Source of the DNA: Candidatus Kapaibacterium sp.
Lineage (GTDB): Bacteria; Bacteroidota; Ignavibacteria; Kapaibacteriales; WFXC01
Length of the DNA stretch: 32,181 nt
Assembly (NCBI GenBank): GCA_015490805.1
Contig: WFXC01000017.1
Location: forward strand, 65,073 to 97,253
Direction: 5' to 3'
Part shown: piece after piece, positions 24,355 to 30,286 of the stretch
Position numbering within the stretch: the stretch's first letter is position 1
Layout: each line of letters begins with the position of its first letter
The notes under the pieces: model-generated
What the model saw: the letters and a program-made list of their open reading frames with translations, nothing else
Database searches by the model: none
Told to the model about the DNA's origin: nothing
Position numbers and translations under genes: made by a program

Positions 24355-25185
24355 ATGGGTAAAATACCTGAGCATTCGTATGCCGTTGTATTAGGGGCAT
24401 CCAGTGGTTTTGGACGTGCTTGTGCCTTAGCATTAGCAGAAATCGGTTATCACATTGTAGGAGTCCATTTAGATCGTGCTGCAACGCTCCCGAACGCTGA
24501 AGCGACGCGTCAGGCTATAGAACAGATAGGACGACGTGCGCTGTTCTTCAATATGAACGCTGCAGAAGCAGCGAATAGAGCAACCGTAATTGACAAACTC
24601 AAGGAAGAATTCGCCAATTATCCGGGGGCAGCCGTGCGTGTGCTGGTCCACTCCTTAGCCTTTGGTTCCCTGCGCCCCCTTATTGCTGAAGATCACAATC
24701 AAATGCTACGGCAGAAGCAACTGGAAATGACCTTAGATGTGATGGCAAATTCTCTGGTTTACTGGACACAGGATATCTTCAAAGCAGGCTTATGGGGTGA
24801 CTGGGGCCGCATCTTTGCGATGACCAGCGCTGGTTCAACTCGCGCCGTACCTGCCTATGGATCTGTGTCGGCAGCTAAAGCCGTTTTAGAAGCCTATATT
24901 CGCCAGTTAGCATTGGAACTGGCTCCATACAATATCACGGCAAATGCAATTCGTGCTGGGGTCAGTGATACTCCTGCTTTGCAAAAAATTCCACGTCACG
25001 AATTGCTCATCCAGAATGCCCTGATGCGGAACCCTTACCACCGCCTGACAACCCCTGAAGATGTTGGCAAAGTGGTTGCTCTCTTAGCAACCCCAGATTC
25101 TTATTGGATTAATGGCGATGTCATCGCTGCCGATGGCGGTGAGAATATCATCGATTTGACCTGGTGGCAACCCAACGAACAATAA
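24355..25185 (+). CDS. FabL/FabI-like enoyl-ACP reductase family SDR
   Basis: 276-aa NAD(P)-dependent SDR of the divergent enoyl-reductase type. The glycine motif is GASSGFG (about 15-21). The strand-4 motif is VHSLAFGS instead of NNAG, as in FabI. The catalytic pair is Tyr-x6-Lys (AYGSVSAAK), the FabI/FabL spacing, not the Tyr-x3-Lys of classical SDRs. The second FabI tyrosine (E. coli Tyr146) is replaced by Ser, as I recall for FabL. The tail ENALMRNPYHRL-like segment and GDVIAADGG also resemble FabL. It probably reduces enoyl-ACP or a similar enoyl thioester. ATG 24355 has GGAAGTG upstream; a GTG at 24292 is in frame but unlikely. It lies 24 bases before the beta-barrel gene. Confidence 0.75.
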   Translation: MGKIPEHSYAVVLGASSGFGRACALALAEIGYHIVGVHLDRAATLPNAEATRQAIEQIGRRALFFNMNAAEAANRATVIDKLKEEFANYPGAAVRVLVHSLAFGSLRPLIAEDHNQMLRQKQLEMTLDVMANSLVYWTQDIFKAGLWGDWGRIFAMTSAGSTRAVPAYGSVSAAKAVLEAYIRQLALELAPYNITANAIRAGVSDTPALQKIPRHELLIQNALMRNPYHRLTTPEDVGKVVALLATPDSYWINGDVIAADGGENIIDLTWWQPNEQ

Positions 25186-25209
25186 CAATAACAAAGGGAG
25201 TAAGAACCA

Positions 25210-25749
25210 ATGAAAAAGTACTCTTTGATCCTCTGGCTTATGATCATTGGATGGTTTTCCATCAATGTTTCATTGGCTCAGAATAACGTTCCAGTACTGG
25301 AAGCAAAGCCACAACCACCGAAACCGAAAGTGAAACAAAAAGTTACAAAACCGCTGTATCGGGCAGGGCTCCACGGTGGACTACTCTCAGGATATGGTTT
25401 TTCCGGTGCTATTACACTTCCGTTCCGCCTTTCAATCCAGGGAACCTTTTTCCTGATGAAATTCTCCGATAACCTCTTCTACAGCGCTGGCGCTGAGTTT
25501 CAGTATCATTTCTCCGACCCACACACTCACAACCTGTATATGCTGTTGGGAACTGGATATTACTACAACAGCACGAATAGCGACAATACCTTGGATAATC
25601 CTCTCCGCCTGGGATTGGGATTTGGTTACCACTACTACATCAGCAAATCGTGGCTCTTTGATCTCCAGCTCAATATTACGTGGTTTACAGGCTTTGGAAG
25701 TTCCATACTGCCCTTGCCACAGGTTGGCTTCTTCTACGTTTTCGAGTAA
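25210..25749 (+). CDS. Small outer-membrane beta-barrel protein
   Basis: 179 aa. The signal peptide MKKYSLILWLMIIGWF... ends SLAQ at about residue 24. A Pro/Lys linker (about 28-48) is followed by alternating hydrophobic strands with many aromatic residues and Gly turns (for example AGLHGGLLSGYGFSGAI and LLGTGYYYNSTNSD). The C-terminal strand ends FFYVFE, as in an eight-stranded OmpX/OmpW-size barrel. No specific family was recognised. AAAGGGAG lies before ATG 25210, and the reductase gene ends 24 bases upstream, so they are likely co-transcribed. The convergent YfhO gene ends 29 bases beyond. Confidence 0.75.
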   Translation: MKKYSLILWLMIIGWFSINVSLAQNNVPVLEAKPQPPKPKVKQKVTKPLYRAGLHGGLLSGYGFSGAITLPFRLSIQGTFFLMKFSDNLFYSAGAEFQYHFSDPHTHNLYMLLGTGYYYNSTNSDNTLDNPLRLGLGFGYHYYISKSWLFDLQLNITWFTGFGSSILPLPQVGFFYVFE

Positions 25750-25778
25750 TTCGCTGGACAGAACCTGAAGTTTGCCTC

Positions 25779-28058
25779 TTAGGATGGGCGGGTTCTGGAA
25801 AAGTGCCGACGTCGGTGCAAGATTAAAAAGCCAAGACTGATCAACAATGTTATCCCGGTAATCCACGAACCGTACCGATAGCTGATGGGCACATATTCCA
25901 GCACGACGTTGTGTGTTCCTTCCGGGATCACAATACCACGAAAGCCATAATCTACACGGTAAATCTTTGCTGGTTGCCCATCAACCCACGCTTTCCATTC
26001 TGGATACCAGATTTCGCTCAACCAGAGCAAACCCGACTCAGCCGTCCGCACCTCGTACTCGATCCGATTATGTTCGTAGCGGCGACAATAAATGGAATGC
26101 TCCACTTCCTGTGGTAGCTTGCCACTCAAAGACACTGGCAGCTTCTCTCCCACGACTGCCTCTGTCTCAATCTGCGCTTTGCCACTCTGGAAAAACTGCG
26201 CCTGGAGGGAATCTGGCACAAAGCGAACCCGGTACAGCATCCGGGCTCTTGGCAGGTAATCGGTCCGTTCAACAAAATGAGCCTGTCGGGTCTGTGGATC
26301 GACGACCAATTCATACCGCACATTCAAAATCCGCCAGTGATCATCTCGCCGGGCAAACGGTGGCTGGCGCCGTTTGAGTACCAGCGGATTGTAGCCTTCT
26401 ACCAGCATCAGACTATCCAGCGGGCCCTGATTCCGCTTCATTGCCATCACTCCACCCTCACGCATCTTGATGCGAAAGAGAGAATCCAGTGAGCGGGGGC
26501 GGAACATTGCTTTCATAGCAGGTGGCAGTGCGTACGCCTGTTCAGGATTCTGCGGTGATCGATTGAACTCTGCACCAACCCAGTACAGATCCCAGAAGGT
26601 CAGTCCAACCAGCAGCAGGCCGGCAAAGTGCCGATTCATCCGGCGCCGCAATCCCAATTCCACCACCAGCACACCAGCGATCGCCAGAAACAGTGCTACC
26701 AGCGCATATTGTCGCACAACCGGTACGTACTGCGGCGGGGTGTTCAACCACCGTGGGATCACTCCCAAAAACACCAGCATCAACACCCCCAGAACAATTG
26801 CGGCAAGAACCCGCGTTGTTCGCTGCTCTGCCTGCTGTTGCCCCTTCTTTCGGTCTTCCCACAATCCCCAAAAGGTACGGGCAGCAGCAAAAGACAGTAA
26901 GAACGGCAAAATCAGCAACATTCGGGCAGGAATGCGAAACTGTTGGAAACCTGGAAGTGCAAAGAAAATTCGGTGGACAAAGAAATACTTCCCAAAAGCA
27001 AAGGTTAGAGCAAAAAGGGCAAAGATTGCAAAGAACTGCATCTCCGGCTCCGATCGATAATGCCATAAGCCGATCAATCCCAGAAGCAGTACTGCTCCGC
27101 CCACATAGATGGTTGTCTCCCAGTAGTAAAAGTACTGATCCCGATAGACAGGAAAATCGTTTCGGGCGGGGATGGCTCTACCAAAGAAGTTCGGGATCAA
27201 GAGCGTGATAAGGCGAGCTGGAGCATAGGATCCTTCCGTTGCGAACTCATAACTAATTTCTTTCCGCTCTGCTTCCTGCCGCAACGTCCAGGTCGGCAGC
27301 AACTGAATCGCAAAAATTCCGACAGCAACAACTGTTCCCAACAGCCAGGCAACCGGAACCCGCCACTGCCATCGCTGCCGAGCCCACCAGAAAAGTGCGT
27401 AGCATCCAAGGAAGAACCACAAATAAAACGCCGTCTGGGGATGCCCTGACAAAAACGCCAACCCCGCAACCAATCCTCCTTTCACCGCCGCTGCGAACTC
27501 TCTTTGAGTCAATGCCCGGTGAAAGAACCGAAACACCAGCGGAAACCACGCCAGATGAGCAACGATCATTGGATGGAAAGCGTGGAAAACCAGCGCCGTC
27601 GAAAAACCGTAAGCCACCGCGCCCAGCAAAGATGCCCAGACACCGAAGCGGAAGGAGCGGAGCAAGAAAAACATTGTCAACTGCGCGATCAAGAAATGGG
27701 CAATAATCACGCCTTCCAGCACCACAACGGGAATTCGTCCATCCTCACCAACGCTGAGGGCAAAAATCCAGTACGGTGGATAAAAGACCCCGTTCTGCAA
27801 ATCCGCCAGAAATGGCATCCCACTAAAAGTGTAAGGATTCCAATGTGGCAGCACACCGGAAGCCAGATGTCGGGCAGCAAAGTGCTGAAAAGGATAGAAC
27901 TGCTCAACAAAATCTTCCCAGAAAAAGGAATTTCCTGCCAGCTGATCACCAAAAAAAACTGCCGTTAATATGACCATCACCCCGATAAACACAAGCTGGA
28001 GTTTCTGCTCGCGCACGGCTTTCGTTGCTGTTCGCTGCTTTCTCGACTGTTTCGCCAT
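25779..28058 (-). CDS. YfhO-family multi-pass membrane protein
   Basis: 759-aa inner-membrane protein with about 12-13 helices and a large C-terminal extracytoplasmic beta domain (about 560-730). The loop after the first helix has WEDFVEQFYPFQ and the following HWNPYTFSGMPFLADLQNG, the YfhO/GT-C signature with the acidic catalytic-type residues. The beta domain ends WYPEWKAWVDGQPAKIYRVD, also typical of the family, before a last helix and a basic tail. YfhO proteins glycosylate lipid-linked polymers in Firmicutes; in Bacteroidota the substrate is unknown. ATG 28058 follows AAAGGG; a TTG at 28061 adds one residue. It is a single-gene unit, with the repeat island upstream of it. Confidence 0.88.
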   Translation of the reverse strand: MAKQSRKQRTATKAVREQKLQLVFIGVMVILTAVFFGDQLAGNSFFWEDFVEQFYPFQHFAARHLASGVLPHWNPYTFSGMPFLADLQNGVFYPPYWIFALSVGEDGRIPVVVLEGVIIAHFLIAQLTMFFLLRSFRFGVWASLLGAVAYGFSTALVFHAFHPMIVAHLAWFPLVFRFFHRALTQREFAAAVKGGLVAGLAFLSGHPQTAFYLWFFLGCYALFWWARQRWQWRVPVAWLLGTVVAVGIFAIQLLPTWTLRQEAERKEISYEFATEGSYAPARLITLLIPNFFGRAIPARNDFPVYRDQYFYYWETTIYVGGAVLLLGLIGLWHYRSEPEMQFFAIFALFALTFAFGKYFFVHRIFFALPGFQQFRIPARMLLILPFLLSFAAARTFWGLWEDRKKGQQQAEQRTTRVLAAIVLGVLMLVFLGVIPRWLNTPPQYVPVVRQYALVALFLAIAGVLVVELGLRRRMNRHFAGLLLVGLTFWDLYWVGAEFNRSPQNPEQAYALPPAMKAMFRPRSLDSLFRIKMREGGVMAMKRNQGPLDSLMLVEGYNPLVLKRRQPPFARRDDHWRILNVRYELVVDPQTRQAHFVERTDYLPRARMLYRVRFVPDSLQAQFFQSGKAQIETEAVVGEKLPVSLSGKLPQEVEHSIYCRRYEHNRIEYEVRTAESGLLWLSEIWYPEWKAWVDGQPAKIYRVDYGFRGIVIPEGTHNVVLEYVPISYRYGSWITGITLLISLGFLILHRRRHFSRTRPS

Positions 28059-28108
28059 CAATGCCCTTTCTTTCCGTTACCCTCTTTTTGACCAGAGCTG
28101 GAATGTTG

Positions 28109-28116
28109 CAAAAATA
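28109..28116 (-). promoter_or_regulatory. Possible -7 element for the YfhO gene
   Basis: On the minus strand TATTTTTG fits TAnnTTTG, 51-58 bases before ATG 28058. No TTTG is found 19 bases further upstream, so it is only suggestive. Confidence 0.3.
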
Positions 28117-28269
28117 CGGTAAAATCTGGCGGTATCGGGCGAACGATATGCCAATTAAGCAGTGCCGGGAGATGGTCAGCACCTCTCCTGCACATACCCA
28201 ACCTTACCCTGAGAGTTCGCTCTGTTGGAAGCACCCATCAGGAGCGCCGGCTTCCGCTGGTACGAAGTT

Positions 28270-28290
28270 CCCTCTCCCTCTGGGAGAGGG
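28270..28290. repeat. CCCTCTCCC/GGGAGAGGG hairpin repeat
   Basis: CCCTCTCCC-TCT-GGGAGAGGG is a perfect 9-bp stem with a 3-base loop, followed by TTAGGGTAAGGG. CCTTACCCT at 28202-28210 is complementary to AGGGTAAGG at 28293-28301, so the hairpin and one copy of the GGGAGCG repeat sit inside a longer inverted repeat. This type of element is familiar as a dispersed intergenic repeat in many bacterial genomes. Confidence 0.7.
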
Positions 28291-28421
28291 TTAGGGTAAG
28301 GGAATTTGCACACTGAAGTGTGCGCTCCCAGTGGATAAGAACACCTTATATGGCGTCCTACTGGGAGCGCCGACTTTAGTCGGCAAAAATGCACACTGCA
28401 GTGTGCGCTCCCGGCGCAATG

Positions 28422-28474
28422 GTAGGGGCGAAGCGATGCTTCGCCCAATGGGCGACCCGATGGGTCGCCCCTAC
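28422..28474. repeat. 53-bp compound palindrome (double hairpin with 10-bp terminal inverted repeats)
   Basis: It opens GTAGGGGCGA and closes TCGCCCCTAC, perfect 10-bp terminal inverted repeats. Inside are two hairpins, GGGCGAAGC-GAT-GCTTCGCCC and GGGCGACCC-GAT-GGGTCGCCC, separated by AAT. Both have 9-bp stems and the same GAT loop. From general knowledge, GTAGGGGCGA... repeats are widespread between genes in several phyla; a REP/MITE-like origin is inferred. Confidence 0.8.
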
Positions 28475-28476
28475 GG

Positions 28477-28576
28477 GTGCAGCATCGTTGCAAATAGCAG
28501 GACAACCCCGCCTGCGGAATGCAAAAATTCCCAACGTGGAGAGTGCAGCATCGTTGCAAATAGCAGGACAACCCCG
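28477..28576. repeat. Perfect 34-bp direct repeat, two copies with a 32-bp spacer
   Basis: 28477-28510 and 28543-28576 are identical over 34 bases (start GTGCAGCATCGTTGC, end GGACAACCCCG). The spacer is 28511-28542. AGGACAACCC at the end of the second copy (28565-28574) is the inverse of GGGTTGTCCT at 28599-28608, so a third, inverted fragment follows. There is no cas gene, and the inverted fragment argues against a CRISPR; an intergenic dispersed repeat is more likely. Confidence 0.8.
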
Positions 28577-28824
28577 TGACTTGTCCTGGATAACTAGAGG
28601 GTTGTCCTATCGTGGGAATGCACGCTGAAGCGTACGCTCCCAGTAGCAGGAAACGCTGAACCGCCAGTGTTGGTCAGAAGCACTGACTGTGAGCGCCGAT
28701 CAAGAACACCACCTTCCGCCAGTATAGTAACTGAAGCGCTTGCTCTCTGCGGGAAGAATTTATCCGGAACAAACTTTTCGGAACTTCACAGAACTCCCTT
28801 TTCCAGATGTCCAAACCTGCCTTC

Positions 28825-30264
28825 TCACGGCACCTGCGTTACCCAGAATGTATTGTTCCGGATAACCGTCCGATCTGTCGCATTCACAGTGCCATCCAGG
28901 TTGATATCGCTATCCTGATACCCTGTTTGAAATAGTTGCTGGCGAGATTTCACCCGATCCCGTGCGTTAATGATTCCATCACTCCAGGCATCGCCAGCGA
29001 CCAACGCTGCCACATTCCCGATACTTTTTTGTCCCGCTGCAAACTGCTGATAGGCGCGATGGATGGCGGTTCGGAAATCATACAGCGCACTGGAGCCCAC
29101 GCTCAAAGCAGTCGCTGTACTGCTCATCGCTGCAATGTGATTGCGATGACGGATCACAACGTAGTAATTACCCGCAGGCAACACCGTGGTCGGCACCAGC
29201 ACCTGCGGATATCCGCTTTCATCGTATACCTGTCCATCGCTCCGTAGCAATCCGGCGGTCGTTGCAACCACGGTCTGATTAGTTGACCGAACCTCTATGA
29301 GCACCCAATCCACAACGCCTGATAGCCACGATGCTCGCTGCTCGGTGCCATTATATCCCCATCGACTGTACGGCTGCGTCGCTGGCAAATATCCGCTTTG
29401 CTCCAGCAGCGTCTGCATCGATCCAGTTGTAGCATTCAATGGACCTTCCAGGTACATTGCAACGTGTACCGCTGTCTGGCTGGTCGACCGGATCTCGAAC
29501 GAAGCGGAAGTTCCCTGCACTGATGCATTGTTATGCTGCTGTACCCGGATCTTCCCAACCACTGTGGGATCATCCGGCACCTGCCACTGATAACTACCGG
29601 TATTGGTAACCGCTGTTGCTACAGTCGTCCATTGCTGCCCACCATCAGCGGAGAAAAACAGATCCACGCTGGAAATTACCCCTGTCCACGACCACGTCAC
29701 AGTCGTGACACTTCCAGCGAACAGCACCGCACTACTGCTGGGATACGTCACCGTAATGCTGGCAGGACCAGGATTCAGCAACGTAAAGTTTCCGCTTTCA
29801 GCTCGAATCGCAGATGCATAGGTATCCGAAACCCGAATTCGTGCCTGTGATGCTGTTTGGGTCGGCGTCCACTGATAACTCCCTGTATTGACAATATTCG
29901 ACGTAATGGTGCTCCAATTGCTCCCTCCATCCGTTGACAATTCAATCGTTACGCGGGCGATTTGTCCAATCCAGTTCCAGCGAATGGTATGCATCATCCC
30001 TGTGTACCACACCGTTCCGGTCGTTGGTGCTACAATCTCAATTTCTCGATGGGGAAGCAGAAATCCAGCGGTCACAGCCTGAGAACCAGTTGTCGAACTT
30101 CCGGAGAGTGGTTCACCAAAGGTCACCAGAAGCGTATAGCTGTTATTGGTAGCAGTCCCTGCTGCCGACGGGAAAACCGTACGCTGCAAGCTGTATTGCG
30201 CCCGCAGCGGAAGCAACCATAAACCAATCAACACTCCCAAAATCCCTACAGTTCGACGTTGCAT
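28825..30264 (-). CDS. Secreted Ig-like (Kre9/KNH-type) protein with C-terminal dockerin-like domain
   Basis: 479 aa. The signal peptide (1-22) ends LPLRAQ. Two Kre9/KNH-like Ig repeats follow (about 75-165 and 168-260), each with W-x-W (HTIRWNWIG and TVTWSWTGV), an 'S.DGG..W' turn (LSTDGGSNW, FSADGGQQW) and NTGSYQW. A domain beginning MYLEGPLNATTGSM (about 265-395) is of a type common at the end of Bacteroidota/Chlorobiota surface proteins. The last 60 residues look like a dockerin pair of Ca2+ loops (DAWSDGIINARDR and DINLDGTVNATDR). No type IX sorting domain is seen. ATG 30264 has AGGAG eight bases upstream; the longer frame to 30336 overlaps the preceding gene. It lies 22 bases after the fibre-like gene, same operon. 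Confidence 0.82.
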   Translation of the reverse strand: MQRRTVGILGVLIGLWLLPLRAQYSLQRTVFPSAAGTATNNSYTLLVTFGEPLSGSSTTGSQAVTAGFLLPHREIEIVAPTTGTVWYTGMMHTIRWNWIGQIARVTIELSTDGGSNWSTITSNIVNTGSYQWTPTQTASQARIRVSDTYASAIRAESGNFTLLNPGPASITVTYPSSSAVLFAGSVTTVTWSWTGVISSVDLFFSADGGQQWTTVATAVTNTGSYQWQVPDDPTVVGKIRVQQHNNASVQGTSASFEIRSTSQTAVHVAMYLEGPLNATTGSMQTLLEQSGYLPATQPYSRWGYNGTEQRASWLSGVVDWVLIEVRSTNQTVVATTAGLLRSDGQVYDESGYPQVLVPTTVLPAGNYYVVIRHRNHIAAMSSTATALSVGSSALYDFRTAIHRAYQQFAAGQKSIGNVAALVAGDAWSDGIINARDRVKSRQQLFQTGYQDSDINLDGTVNATDRTVIRNNTFWVTQVP

Positions 30265-30286
30265 CGTTTTTACTCCTCGATTTATC

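Larger units (their letters stand above)
28240..28644. repeat. Five copies of a hairpin repeat with covarying stems
   Basis: Consensus GGGAGCG-Y-NNRCTTYAGYNN-GCA. Copies: 28240-28263 (+, degenerate), 28307-28332 (-), 28360-28385 (+), 28390-28412 (-) and 28619-28644 (-). The GGGAGCG side is constant; the stem bases differ between copies but stay complementary (GCACAC/GTGTGC, GCCGAC/GTCGGC, GCACGC/GCGTaC with one mismatch). Two pairs are in inverted orientation and could form larger hairpins, for example GCGCTCCCAGT (28322-28332) with ACTGGGAGCGC (28360-28370). Confidence 0.85.
28059..28824. other. Gene-free interval of 766 bp rich in palindromic repeats
   Basis: There is no credible gene; open frames on both strands here only translate repeats. 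It lies between the start of the YfhO gene and the end of the Ig/dockerin gene. The region 28200-28645 contains at least four unrelated repeat types, listed separately. 28059-28199 serves as the YfhO leader. From 28645 to 28824 I see only a decayed piece of the main repeat (near 28690). Confidence 0.75.

Noticed and set aside
25760-25800. CAGAACC...GGTTCTG inverted repeat as a bidirectional terminator between the barrel and YfhO genes
   Set aside because: Seven-base arms with a loop of over 20 bases and no T-tracts; the right arm is YfhO coding sequence.
26467-27060. 197-aa frame antisense to the YfhO gene
   Set aside because: Low-complexity shadow frame opposite a gene with clear family features.
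28477-28576. Two-repeat CRISPR
   Set aside because: Only two repeats, an inverted fragment follows, and no cas genes are present.
28176-28579. Open frames on both strands in the repeat island (for example with repeated SCYLQRCCT)
   Set aside because: They are translations of the 34-bp and hairpin repeats, with no start signal and no family character.
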